From contig NZ_CAOJCM010000001.1 in NCBI RefSeq assembly GCF_948329825.1, positions 558,001 through 622,000 on the forward strand: a stretch of DNA of 64,000 nucleotides, written 5' to 3'. Shown here in pieces: positions 26,631 to 35,862 of the stretch. The notes under the pieces are model-generated. The model made no database searches. It was given only the letters and a program-made list of their open reading frames with translations, and was not told the origin of the DNA. The DNA is from Paenibacillus sp. JJ-100. Its GTDB lineage: Bacteria > Bacillota > Bacilli > Paenibacillales > Paenibacillaceae. How positions within the stretch are numbered: the stretch's first letter is position 1; each line of letters begins with the position of its first letter. A program made the translations under genes and the position numbers.

Positions 26631-28661
26631 CTACGCTGTGCACTCAAGGATCTGCACCCCGCGTGCTTCAATCTCAACATGTCCGGTAACCTTCTGACCT
26701 GTTAATAGCTCAAGAAGGACTGTATCACCCAGATCATAGGATTGAGTGGAGGCATTGTGATTCATTACAAACAGATAGGTTATCCCGTCCTTGATTCGCG
26801 CACTTACCTCCACACCTTGTGGGGTCTCCAGTAAAGGTTTAATGTTTTTGGCTGCCGTAAGCTCTGTAAGCAAACTATCTATGAATATTTCATCTGGATC
26901 AGTGGCGATATACCAGGCTTCCCCTTGACCAAATGTGTTGCGTGTAATTGCAGGCATGCCTTGATAGAAATCTTCACCGTACTCGGCAATCACTTCCGCA
27001 CTTTCGCTGTGCAAGAGGTCGCACAACATCCCGCATTCGTATACACCTTCTAGTGAGCCGAATCTTTCGTTTATAACAATACTATTTTTTTGTTCAGGAA
27101 GCAGGGCATCGATCTCTTCTACCCAGACGCCAAGCAGGTTGCGAAGCTCGCCCGGATAACCGCCAGTGGTCACCAGATCATGCTCATTAACGATTCCACT
27201 GAAGAAGGTAGTCAGGAAGGTACCGCCTGCTGCAACAAATTGCTCCAGTTTTGCAGCAAATCCTGGTTTGATCATGTAAAGAACAGGTGCAAGAACCAGA
27301 TCATACGAGCTGAGATCGGTGTCCACACTAATAATATCCACTTGAATGTTGCGACGGAACATAGCTGCATAATATTTATGGATCTGATCCACATATTTCA
27401 GTGCAACGGTCGGCCCACTTGACTTTTCAATGGCCCACCAGTTATCCCAGTCGAACACGATCGCTACCTTGGACTGAACTCTAGCATCAAGTGTAGTGTC
27501 ACCTAGGAGTTGCAGCTCCTTACCCAGCTGTGCGACCTCTCGAAAGACGCGGGTGTTTTCGTGTCCCGCATGTTCAATGACCGCACCATGGTACTTCTCG
27601 CATGCACCGATCGAACGGCGGAGCTGGAAGAACATTACCGTGTCGGCGCCATGTGCGATGGACTGATAACTCCACAGCCGCATAACACCTGGGCGCTTGA
27701 GCGAGTTATAAGGCTGCCAGTTCTGCTGGCTTGGTGTCTGTTCCATCAGCATGAATGGCTGACCGTCTTTGAGTCCACGCATGAGATCATGAGCCATAGC
27801 AGTATAGCTAATCGGTGTGGCAAGACCGGGATAACTGTCCCAAGAGACGATATCCATATATTTAGCCCATTTGAAGTAGTCCAGCTGTTTGAAAAAGCCC
27901 ATCAGATTCGTGGTAACGACTGAATCGGGAATATGCTTTTTGATCGCATGATACTCGAGCAGGTAACATTCCAGCATGCTGTCTGAGTTGAAGCGGGAGT
28001 AGTCCAGCGAGATTCCTTGGAATGATGAGCTGTTGTGTCCCCAATGTTCACTCAGATTGCTTGGAAGCACAATCTCATCCCAATCGTAGAAGGTATGTCC
28101 CCAGAAGTTTGTGTTCCAAGCTTTGTTTACCTGTTCGATCGTGTGATAACGTTTCTTCAGATAGACGCGGAATGCCTTTTCGCAGTTATCACAATAACAA
28201 TCGCCGCCATATTCATTGGAAATATGCCAGACAAGAACAGCAGGATGATCTTTGTAACGCTCCGCGAGCTTGTCAGCGATAATCTCGGCGTATTTGCGAT
28301 AAGTTGGACTGTTCGGGCAAGAGTTATGCCGTCCGCCAAATTTACGCTTACGGCCATCTGCGTCCACGCGCAGGACATCAGGGTAATTTTTAGCCATCCA
28401 GGCTGGATGGGCAGCGGTACTTGTGGCCAGACAGATGTATACTCCGTTTTCGTACAGACGATCAATCAATTGGTCCAGATATTCAAAGTTATATGTCACT
28501 TCATCTGGCTGAATCAGTGCCCATGAGAAAACGTTAATGGTGGCCATATCAATGCCTGCCAGCTTAAACATGCGGAGGTCTTCCAGGTGGGTCTCATGAT
28601 CCCATTGTTCAGGGTTGTAATCACCGCCATAGAACATTTTGGGTAGTTTGCTGCTAATCAA
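26631..28661 (-). CDS. Beta-galactosidase, glycoside hydrolase family 42
   Basis: Hydrolyses terminal beta-galactosyl residues. About 676 residues with the GH42 opening FYGGDYNPEQWD, the acid/base Glu in WHISNEYGGDCYCDNC near residue 150 (the adjacent Cys cluster forms the family's metal site) and the nucleophile in FMLMEQTPSQQNW. A trimerisation-like domain and a C-terminal beta domain follow. There is no signal peptide, so it is cytosolic. AAGGGGTGA overlaps an upstream GTG (28670) and is well spaced for the TTG at 28661, which is preferred. It is divergent from an AraC gene 125 bp away. It probably acts on imported galactosides from xyloglucan or pectin side chains. Confidence 0.93.
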   Translation of the reverse strand: MISSKLPKMFYGGDYNPEQWDHETHLEDLRMFKLAGIDMATINVFSWALIQPDEVTYNFEYLDQLIDRLYENGVYICLATSTAAHPAWMAKNYPDVLRVDADGRKRKFGGRHNSCPNSPTYRKYAEIIADKLAERYKDHPAVLVWHISNEYGGDCYCDNCEKAFRVYLKKRYHTIEQVNKAWNTNFWGHTFYDWDEIVLPSNLSEHWGHNSSSFQGISLDYSRFNSDSMLECYLLEYHAIKKHIPDSVVTTNLMGFFKQLDYFKWAKYMDIVSWDSYPGLATPISYTAMAHDLMRGLKDGQPFMLMEQTPSQQNWQPYNSLKRPGVMRLWSYQSIAHGADTVMFFQLRRSIGACEKYHGAVIEHAGHENTRVFREVAQLGKELQLLGDTTLDARVQSKVAIVFDWDNWWAIEKSSGPTVALKYVDQIHKYYAAMFRRNIQVDIISVDTDLSSYDLVLAPVLYMIKPGFAAKLEQFVAAGGTFLTTFFSGIVNEHDLVTTGGYPGELRNLLGVWVEEIDALLPEQKNSIVINERFGSLEGVYECGMLCDLLHSESAEVIAEYGEDFYQGMPAITRNTFGQGEAWYIATDPDEIFIDSLLTELTAAKNIKPLLETPQGVEVSARIKDGITYLFVMNHNASTQSYDLGDTVLLELLTGQKVTGHVEIEARGVQILECTA

Positions 28662-28786
28662 CGTGCTCACCCCTTGTATAAGAATAATCCAATACTATAT
28701 GATACATATGACATTTAAAATATAATAAAAGTAATGATACATATAAGAATATGGAACCCAATATTATTGTGTTCAAGGAGGTTGAC

Positions 28787-29620
28787 ATGCTCATCTCACC
28801 TCGACATCAACGTTATTTCATGACACCGCGAGATCAGCCGCTTCCGCTGTATATCGAGAGTATAGGATATAACGGCAATCAGGAAAAAGTCTCCAGACCA
28901 GCAGGTTATCCATATTATCATTGGATACAAACGGTTAAAGGAGCTGGGGAGTTCAAACTTTCAGGAGCTTCAGCCATTCTGGGCGAAAGCGCTGGCATAT
29001 TGCTCCCCCCAAACCTGCCACACGAATATGCTCGTGTTGAAAAGGACTGGGAGACGATCTATATTACATTTGGCGGGTCTCAATGTGCTGCTATTATAGA
29101 TTCGCTGGGTTTGGGTGAGGCGGATTTTCACCAATGGGATTCCAATAGTCCATTGGGAGATTACGCCCAGCATGTGCTGGATTCGATTGGGAGTGACCAA
29201 GATCTATCCGGGCTGGAAGCCTCGGCAGACATGTATCGTTTTTTGATTTTGCTCAAAAAACACGGAATGACGGGTAATCGATCTTCGATCTCACACGCTG
29301 TAGCAAGGCTTGCTCCGCTTCTTACTTTTATGGAAGAGCATTATGGCAATCCGGATATTGGACTAGAGCAGATGGCTTCAATTATCGAAATTTCGTCCAG
29401 ACACTTGAACACGTTGTTTAAACAATCCTTCGGTATAACGGCTTATAGTTACTTCATCTTGCTTCGCATACGCAAGGCCAAAGAGATGCTGACAGGACGG
29501 ATAGATCTTACGATCAAAGAGACTGCGGCACGGGCAGGATTCCGTGATGCCAGTCATTTTGTTGCCACCTTTCGCCGAATTGAAGGGGTTACGCCGGAGC
29601 AATTTCGTAACTTGTACTAA
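28787..29620 (+). CDS. AraC family regulator
   Basis: About 278 residues: an AraC-type sugar-sensor beta domain (YPYYHWIQTVKGAGEF, GILLPPNLPHEYA) and a C-terminal helix-turn-helix pair (LEQMASIIEISSRHLNTLFK and AARAGFRDASHFVATFRR). AAGGAGG precedes the ATG at 28787, which is preferred over the in-frame ATG at 28751. It is divergent from the GH42 gene and upstream of the esterase cluster, so it is a candidate activator of either (inference). Confidence 0.9.
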   Translation: MLISPRHQRYFMTPRDQPLPLYIESIGYNGNQEKVSRPAGYPYYHWIQTVKGAGEFKLSGASAILGESAGILLPPNLPHEYARVEKDWETIYITFGGSQCAAIIDSLGLGEADFHQWDSNSPLGDYAQHVLDSIGSDQDLSGLEASADMYRFLILLKKHGMTGNRSSISHAVARLAPLLTFMEEHYGNPDIGLEQMASIIEISSRHLNTLFKQSFGITAYSYFILLRIRKAKEMLTGRIDLTIKETAARAGFRDASHFVATFRRIEGVTPEQFRNLY

Positions 29621-29701
29621 TTAGGACAGGCTGAACAAAAAGATATGACGAAGGGTATTGATGCATCCTCTTGTTGCCGTTATGATGGTATCGAATCCTA
29701 G

Positions 29702-29718
29702 AATCGAAAACGATTAAA
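29702..29718 (+). promoter_or_regulatory. Operator-like palindrome before the esterase cluster
   Basis: AATCG-AAAA-CGATT (29702-29715) is a perfect inverted repeat. The overlapping 14-mer at 29705-29718 matches the cre consensus except at two positions. It lies 41 bp before the esterase start. Confidence 0.35.
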
Positions 29719-29758
29719 CGAATCTATTCCGTACGAGCGAGAGAGGATGAGTTATAGC

Positions 29759-30547
29759 ATGAGTTCAATGATCCCATTGTGGGAAAAACCCGCTCCATAT
29801 GCGGCTACAGGACATGAAGGCGAGATGCCACATCTGATTCCCTTTCTTCAACCTGGTTCCGAGAGCGCTGTCATTGTCTGTCCAGGGGGAGGTTACGGTC
29901 ATCTTGCTGACCACGAGGGGGCACCTGTTGCCGAATGGTTAAACCGTGCAGGTATCAGTGCTTTTGTGCTTCAATATCGGGTAGCACCACATCGTCATCC
30001 GGCACCTAAGGCAGATGGGCAGCGTGCAATTCGTCATGTACGAGCTTATGCGGAACAGTACGGGATTAATCCCTCCAAAATTGCAGTGCTTGGTTTTTCG
30101 GCAGGGGGACATCTCTCAGCAACCTTGGGTACGCAGTATGATGAAGGACAACCGGATCATGAGGATGTCATTGAACGGCAGAGCTCCCGCCCAGACCGTG
30201 TCATCCTGTGTTATCCGGTCATTACGATGAAATCATATGGACATGCCGGCTCGCGTATTCATTTGCTAGGAGAGAATGCAACGGAGGATCAAATTCAAGC
30301 CTTCAGTGCAGAGCACCAAGTTAGATCAGACGCTCCTCCTGCTTTCATCTGGCATACGAGTGACGATCAGGCTGTACCTGTAGAGAATAGTTTGCGATAT
30401 GCGCTGGCATTAGGTACACAAGGGATTCCATATGATCTGCATGTATTCGAGAAAGGTCCACATGGTCTGGGACTGGCGGAGAACGATAGGACGGTTCGGG
30501 TATGGTCTGAACTGTGTCTTACCTGGCTTAAAAATCAAGGCTGGTAA
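29759..30547 (+). CDS. Alpha/beta hydrolase, acetyl-xylan-esterase-like
   Basis: About 262 residues. Motifs are VCPGGGYGHLADHEG (oxyanion-hole GGG), nucleophile LGFSAGGHLSATLG, acid TSDDQAVPV and base GPHGLGL. This is the BD-FAE/Axe-like esterase group that deacetylates or deferuloylates plant polysaccharide fragments. No signal peptide is present, so it would act on imported oligosaccharides. An ATG at 29747 is also in frame; GAGAGGA spaces better to 29759. It is followed by the Axe2-like gene and the SMP-30 gene on the same strand. Confidence 0.85.
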   Translation: MSSMIPLWEKPAPYAATGHEGEMPHLIPFLQPGSESAVIVCPGGGYGHLADHEGAPVAEWLNRAGISAFVLQYRVAPHRHPAPKADGQRAIRHVRAYAEQYGINPSKIAVLGFSAGGHLSATLGTQYDEGQPDHEDVIERQSSRPDRVILCYPVITMKSYGHAGSRIHLLGENATEDQIQAFSAEHQVRSDAPPAFIWHTSDDQAVPVENSLRYALALGTQGIPYDLHVFEKGPHGLGLAENDRTVRVWSELCLTWLKNQGW

Positions 30548-30613
30548 CTTTAGCACAGATTCCATTCAATAAAGAGATATAGCACTGACATTACGAGTAG
30601 AGGAGAGCAAGCC

Positions 30614-31273
30614 ATGAAATTACAAAAGCACGACAGACTTCTTTTTATCGGGGACTCGATTACCGATTGCGGACGTTCACATCCTGTTGGAGAAGGCAGT
30701 TCAGGGTTAGGTCATGGGTATGTTGCACAGGTCTACGCACTATTACGCTCGATTTATCCCGAACTGATGTTGAGAGTACAGAATGTGGGTAATAGTGGGA
30801 ATACCGTCCGTGATTTGAAGCAACGCTGGCAACAGGATGTGATCGATTTGAAGCCGGACTGGTTGACAGTCATGATTGGCATTAATGATGTATGGCGCCA
30901 GTTTGATCATCCGTTGGCTGAATCACATGTGTTCCTGGAAGAATACGAGACAACGTTACGTGAGCTTGTCTCATCCGTCCGTCCGAATCTGAAAGGACTT
31001 GTACTGATGACGCCTTATTATCTTGAAGCTAACCCGGAAGATCCAATGCGAGCGACGATGGACATCTACGGTGAGGCGGTTCGCAGAGTAGCTTCTGAAT
31101 ATGATGCGCTGTTTGTCGATACGCAGGCTGCATTTGCTCCGCTATGGAATCATTTTTATACATCCGTGCTTACACATGATCGAGTACATCCGGATGCTAC
31201 AGGTCATATGATCTTGAGTAAGGCATTTCTGGATGTCATCGGGTTTAGTTGGACGGGGAATTCGAAATCCTAA
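30614..31273 (+). CDS. SGNH acetylxylan esterase, Axe2-like
   Basis: At 219 residues it has the same length as Geobacillus stearothermophilus Axe2 as I recall it, and the same motif order: FIGDSITDCGR (catalytic Ser), NVGNSGNTVRDLKQRW (Gly block), VMIGINDVWRQF (Asn block) and DRVHPDATGHMI (Asp/His). Axe2 removes acetyl groups from xylo-oligosaccharides inside the cell, and the absence of a signal peptide here agrees. It is 66 bp after the esterase and 15 bp before the SMP-30 gene; AGAGGAG precedes the ATG. Confidence 0.88.
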   Translation: MKLQKHDRLLFIGDSITDCGRSHPVGEGSSGLGHGYVAQVYALLRSIYPELMLRVQNVGNSGNTVRDLKQRWQQDVIDLKPDWLTVMIGINDVWRQFDHPLAESHVFLEEYETTLRELVSSVRPNLKGLVLMTPYYLEANPEDPMRATMDIYGEAVRRVASEYDALFVDTQAAFAPLWNHFYTSVLTHDRVHPDATGHMILSKAFLDVIGFSWTGNSKS

Positions 31274-31288
31274 AGGAGGAGCGATCGT

Positions 31289-32170
31289 ATGAGTAATGTA
31301 ACCGTAGTTGTGGAATCACCAGCACAATTAGGAGAAGGACCAAGCTGGGATGCGGAGAATAATCGTTTGTTGTGGGTGGATATTGAAGGATTTAAGGTAC
31401 ATGCATATGACCCGGTAACAGGTGAGGATCAGGCCTATGACGTGGGTGAACATGTCGGAGCCGTCGTTCCGTATCGTGGAGATGAAGTGATCATTGCACT
31501 TCGTAGCGGTTTTTATACATATCATCTGCTCACAGGGGAACGGCAAGCTATTACGGACCCTGAGCAGGATAAACCAACCAATCGGTTTAATGATGGAAAA
31601 TGTGATGCATATGGACGTTTTTGGGCTGGTACGATGAGTCTGAACAACGAGGAAAAAGCCGGGTCGCTCTATTGCCTTGAGGATGGAAAGCCTGTGCGCA
31701 CTATGGTAGAGCAGGTATCCACATCCAACGGTCTTGGATGGAGTCCGAATCTGGAGTTTATGTACTATATCGATACCCCGACACGTTCGATTGACCGTTT
31801 TGACTTTGATCTTGCTTCGGGTACAATCTCAAACCGGACAAGCATCATCTCGATTCCAGAAGAGATGGGGTTCCCGGATGGGATGACCGTGGATGCGGAA
31901 GGTATGTTATGGGTTGCTCACTGGGGCGGGGGGAAGGTTACGCGTTGGAATCCGGAGACATCGGAATTGTTACAGCATGTCGAGGTGCCCGCTGATGAGG
32001 TAACCTCCTGCTGTTTTGGAGGACCTGACCTGGAGGATTTATATATAACTACCGCACGCATAGGGATAAAGGAAGAACGTTTGCAGGAAACACCACAAGC
32101 GGGCTCCTTATTTGTCGTTAGACCCGGGGTTCGAGGACAGAAAACACATGCTTATGGGCAAAAAGGGTAA
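31289..32170 (+). CDS. SMP-30/gluconolactonase family protein
   Basis: A six-bladed beta-propeller lactonase of 293 residues. The metal-binding residues are visible in LGEGPSWDAENN (Glu), STSNGLGWSPN (Asn) and FPDGMTVDAEG (Asp). The family hydrolyses sugar lactones such as gluconolactone or arabinonolactone. AAAGGAGG precedes the ATG. It is the last gene of the esterase cluster, before a terminator, so a role in sugar-acid metabolism of released monosaccharides is likely; the exact lactone is unknown. Confidence 0.88.
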   Translation: MSNVTVVVESPAQLGEGPSWDAENNRLLWVDIEGFKVHAYDPVTGEDQAYDVGEHVGAVVPYRGDEVIIALRSGFYTYHLLTGERQAITDPEQDKPTNRFNDGKCDAYGRFWAGTMSLNNEEKAGSLYCLEDGKPVRTMVEQVSTSNGLGWSPNLEFMYYIDTPTRSIDRFDFDLASGTISNRTSIISIPEEMGFPDGMTVDAEGMLWVAHWGGGKVTRWNPETSELLQHVEVPADEVTSCCFGGPDLEDLYITTARIGIKEERLQETPQAGSLFVVRPGVRGQKTHAYGQKG

Positions 32171-32201
32171 GCGAATGGTCTCGAAAAAATACGCTGGAGT
32201 A

Positions 32202-32231
32202 AAAGGTGCTGTGAAAACAGCATCTTTTTTT
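32202..32231 (+). terminator. Rho-independent terminator after the SMP-30 gene
   Basis: An AAAGGTGCTGT / ACAGCATCTTT stem with a GAAA loop, then a T-run. Confidence 0.85.
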
Positions 32232-32512
32232 GCTGTCTACAAAAAATATATTTATTTTTTTCAAAAATAGCCTCTGCGGACAAAGGGGAAAAACGTTTTC
32301 CATCGAATGTTATTTATTGAAAGTATTATCCATTTTAAGCGAACGGCACGAGAGTTTTGTAAGCGCTTAATAATGGTTTAGAAAGGAGGTGCGTTCCTCT
32401 CAGGCATGTATGGATTCGTCTGGTACGCCATCATCAACAGGATGAGACAGCGGGGATAGACCGAATTGTGATTGCCGAAAAAGTGGAGATAGGAAAAGGA
32501 GGATATGTAGGG
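32232..32512 (+). promoter_or_regulatory. Upstream region of the xyloglucanase gene with two operator-like palindromes
   Basis: No gene is seen here. Two CG-centred palindromes of the LacI/CcpA type occur: GGAAAA-ACG-TTTTCC at 32287-32301, and TGTAAGCGCTTAAT at 32358-32371 (two mismatches to cre). They are 71 bp apart. A long untranslated leader of perhaps 100 bp or more precedes the start at 32513. Confidence 0.45.
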
Positions 32513-35500
32513 ATGAAAATGCTGATGAAAAAGCTACGAATTGCGAGTTTGGGTGTAGCCATTGTCACAGCTTCTCTAGGCGGAATGGGGATGGCTGGAA
32601 CTTCCGAGGCAGCTCCAAGTGAAGCCTACAACTGGAAAAACGTTGTTACAGGCGGAGGGGGCGGTTTCATCCCAGGTATTATCTTCAATGAGTCTGAAAA
32701 AGATCTGATCTATGCTCGGACGGATATTGGAGGAGCTTACCGCTGGAATCCGGCAGACCGTAGCTGGACCCCGCTTACGGACTTTGTAGGCTGGGACGAC
32801 TGGAATAATAACGGTGTGGATGCACTGGCTTCAGACCCCGTTGACCCAGACCGGGTATATATGGCGGTAGGCACGTATACCAATTCTTGGGTGAAGGATA
32901 ACGGTTATATTTTTCGGTCCACAGATCGGGGAGATACTTGGGAGAAAACAGAATTACCTTTTAAGGTAGGTGGCAATATGCCTGGTCGTTCCATGGGGGA
33001 GCGCCTAGTCGTGGATCCGAATGATCATCGGATTCTGTACTTCGGTGCTCGCAGTGGTAACGGACTATGGAAAAGTACGGATTATGGGGTAACCTGGACT
33101 GAAGTAACCAGCTTCCCGAATCCGGGGAACTATGTGGAGAACCCTGCTAACGAGTATACCAGTGACATTATAGGTCTGGCCTGGATCACTTTTGATGAAA
33201 CAAGTGGCTCTGCTGGCCAGGCGTCCCAGACCATTTATGTCGGAGTTGCTGACAAAAGTGAGAGTATCTATCGTAGCACGGACGGCGGCCTGACCTGGGC
33301 TGCTGTTCCTGGACAACCTACGGGATATTTGCCTCATCACGGGAAAATGGACGCAGATGGAAATCTGTATATCACCTACAGCAATGGTGCTGGTCCCTAT
33401 GATGGGACCAAGGGGGATGTTTGGAAGCTGAACACAGGAACAGGCGTATGGAAGAACATCAGTCCTGTATCAAGTAGCAGTTCAGATAACTACTACGGTT
33501 ATGGGGGATTGGCCATTGATGCACAGGAGCCTGGCACCCTGATGGTTGCTACGCTGAATTCCTGGTGGCCTGATGCAATCCTGTTCCGAAGTAAAGATGG
33601 TGGGGACACCTGGACGCGTATCTGGGACTTTGAAGGTTACCCTGATCGTAAGCTCAGATATACCCAGGACATCTCGGCTGCGCCTTGGTTAACCTTCGGT
33701 GTTAATCCTGCGCCACCTGAGATGAGTCCTAAACTGGGCTGGATGATTGCTGCACTGGAGATAGATCCATTTGATTCGGATCGGTTGATGTATGGAACGG
33801 GTGCAACGATCTATGGTACAAACAACCTCACAGATTGGGATGAGGATAAGAAAATCAACATCTCTGTTATGGCCAAGGGCATTGAAGAAACAGCTGTTAT
33901 GGAGCTGATCAGTCCGCCAAGTGGAGCCAATCTAGTCAGTGCGTTGGGAGACATTGCCGGGTTCCGTCATGATGACTTGACCCAAGCACCAGCGAAGATG
34001 TTCACCAATCCGAACTATCCTTCAACGGAAAGTATAGATTTTGCGGAATTAAGTCCAAACACGATGGTTCGAGTGGGGAAAGCGGATTACACCGCAGATC
34101 CCAATGCCAAATCAATCGGTTTATCCAGCGATGGAGGAAGCACATGGTATAAAGCAAGCGCAGAACCTTCAGGCACTGCAGGAGGCGGTACAGTTGCAAT
34201 CTCGGCAAGTGGCAACCGTCTCGTATGGAGCACGTCAGATCGAGGGGTATTTCACTCTGCCAGCGGGAATTCATGGACAGCAAGTACAGGAATACCGTCA
34301 GGGGCCAAAGTCATTTCAGATCGGGTTAATCCGAACAAGTTCTATGGCTTTGCAGCAGGAAAAATCTATGTCAGTGTGAATGGCGGAGCATCGTTTACAG
34401 TGTCGCCAGCGACTGGACTTCCCATCGAAGGTAATTCGGATCTCGACGCTGTACCAGGTATAGAAGGTGAATTGTGGTTTGCCGGAGGTAATGAGGAGGA
34501 GGGGCCATATGGTTTGTGGCATTCAACGGACTCTGGAGCCACATTCACCAAACTTACCAATGTCGAGGAAGCGGACAGCATTGGATTTGGTAAACCAGCT
34601 CCTGGACAAAGTGTTGTAGCCTTATACACAGTGGCGCAGATCGATGGAACACGTGGGTTCTTCCGCTCAGACGACGGGGGAGCGAGCTGGGTTCGGATTA
34701 ACGATGATCAGCATCAGTACGCCCGCGTAACCACGATTACAGGAGACCCGCGTATTTATGGCAGAGTATATCTCGGTACGAATGGACGCGGGATATTGTA
34801 TGCGGATCCGGTAAACGGGAATGGTGGCACTCCAACGATACCGAATTCGACGATTACGCCGGTAACCGCTCAATTTGATCTGAACACAGATCATCAAGCA
34901 GATATTCCTGTAACGTTAACACTCAAAGGAAATACATTAACTTCCATACGTAACGGAAATACGATACTTGCAGCGGGCACTGACTATACTGTCGCTGGTG
35001 ATCAGGTCGTACTTCATAAAACGTATCTGGCGACACTGCCCAAAGGGGCAGCTGCATTAACCTTTCAATTCAGTGCAGGTAACCCAGCGGTGTTGAATCT
35101 AACGATTAAAGATACAACGGTGGTCGTTCCAGATGGAACGATTCGCATTGAAATGTACAACGGGACAACGTCGGCATCCAGCAGCTCCATTAATCCCAAG
35201 TTCAGACTGACGAATACAGGAACGGTGCCACTGAATCTATCAGACGTTAAGATTCGATACTATTACACAATCAATGGTAGCCAGCCTCAGAATTTCTTCT
35301 GTGACTGGGCCGCAGTCGGTAATGACAACATCACGGGTACGTTCAGTTCATTAACACCGGGGCTGCCTGAAGCGGATCAGGTGCTAGAAATTGGATTCAA
35401 AGCTTCGGCTGGAGTACTCCACGCGGGGCAGAGCACAGAAATTCAGACACGTTTTTCCAAAGACAACTGGACCAGTTACACTCAGACAGATGATTATTCT

Positions 35501-35587
35501 TTTGCAGACAACCACTCATCCTATACTGACTGGTCCAAAGTTACGGGATATGTTGCTGGTCAGCTTCAATGGGGGCTGGAGCCGTAA
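32513..35587 (+). CDS. Secreted xyloglucanase, GH74 - X2 - CBM3
   Basis: About 1024 residues. The Sec signal peptide begins MKMLMKKLR and ends near TSEA-AP. The GH74 tandem seven-bladed propellers (to about residue 765) start NWKNVVTGGGGGFIPGI and contain many BNR-like Asp boxes (STDRGDTWEK, SKDGGDTWTR, STDSGATF). An X2 module follows (about 768-865, TITPVTAQFDLNT...), then a C-terminal CBM3 (IRIEMYNGTTSASSSSINPK to YVAGQLQWGLEP). It cleaves xyloglucan outside the cell, with the CBM3 anchoring it to cellulose. The longest frame begins at 32468; AAAAGGAGG favours the ATG at 32513. A terminator follows. Confidence 0.95.
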   Translation: MKMLMKKLRIASLGVAIVTASLGGMGMAGTSEAAPSEAYNWKNVVTGGGGGFIPGIIFNESEKDLIYARTDIGGAYRWNPADRSWTPLTDFVGWDDWNNNGVDALASDPVDPDRVYMAVGTYTNSWVKDNGYIFRSTDRGDTWEKTELPFKVGGNMPGRSMGERLVVDPNDHRILYFGARSGNGLWKSTDYGVTWTEVTSFPNPGNYVENPANEYTSDIIGLAWITFDETSGSAGQASQTIYVGVADKSESIYRSTDGGLTWAAVPGQPTGYLPHHGKMDADGNLYITYSNGAGPYDGTKGDVWKLNTGTGVWKNISPVSSSSSDNYYGYGGLAIDAQEPGTLMVATLNSWWPDAILFRSKDGGDTWTRIWDFEGYPDRKLRYTQDISAAPWLTFGVNPAPPEMSPKLGWMIAALEIDPFDSDRLMYGTGATIYGTNNLTDWDEDKKINISVMAKGIEETAVMELISPPSGANLVSALGDIAGFRHDDLTQAPAKMFTNPNYPSTESIDFAELSPNTMVRVGKADYTADPNAKSIGLSSDGGSTWYKASAEPSGTAGGGTVAISASGNRLVWSTSDRGVFHSASGNSWTASTGIPSGAKVISDRVNPNKFYGFAAGKIYVSVNGGASFTVSPATGLPIEGNSDLDAVPGIEGELWFAGGNEEEGPYGLWHSTDSGATFTKLTNVEEADSIGFGKPAPGQSVVALYTVAQIDGTRGFFRSDDGGASWVRINDDQHQYARVTTITGDPRIYGRVYLGTNGRGILYADPVNGNGGTPTIPNSTITPVTAQFDLNTDHQADIPVTLTLKGNTLTSIRNGNTILAAGTDYTVAGDQVVLHKTYLATLPKGAAALTFQFSAGNPAVLNLTIKDTTVVVPDGTIRIEMYNGTTSASSSSINPKFRLTNTGTVPLNLSDVKIRYYYTINGSQPQNFFCDWAAVGNDNITGTFSSLTPGLPEADQVLEIGFKASAGVLHAGQSTEIQTRFSKDNWTSYTQTDDYSFADNHSSYTDWSKVTGYVAGQLQWGLEP

Positions 35588-35631
35588 CGTGAGGTTCCTG
35601 ATTATATTTATCACAATAATAAAATAGAATG

Positions 35632-35680
35632 TGCCCTAAGACGCCCAAATGGGTATTGGCGTTTTGGGGCTTCTTTTTTT
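35632..35680 (+). terminator. Rho-independent terminator after the GH74 gene
   Basis: Arms 35633-35645 and 35658-35670 pair over 13 bp with two G-U wobbles, followed by TTCTTTTTTT. Confidence 0.88.
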
Positions 35681-35862
35681 GTCGAAATATAGTGTAAACT
35701 ATAGATAGTTCCTATTGCTTAAACATAGAATATAAGATATAACAAGATATACCATTATTTTAATTATAATGTAACCGCTAACAAAGAAGGACTTCAAATA
35801 TCCATATATAAAGGGTTAAAATGCATATATAGAGTTATAGATGAGACAGGGGGGTCGCGATC

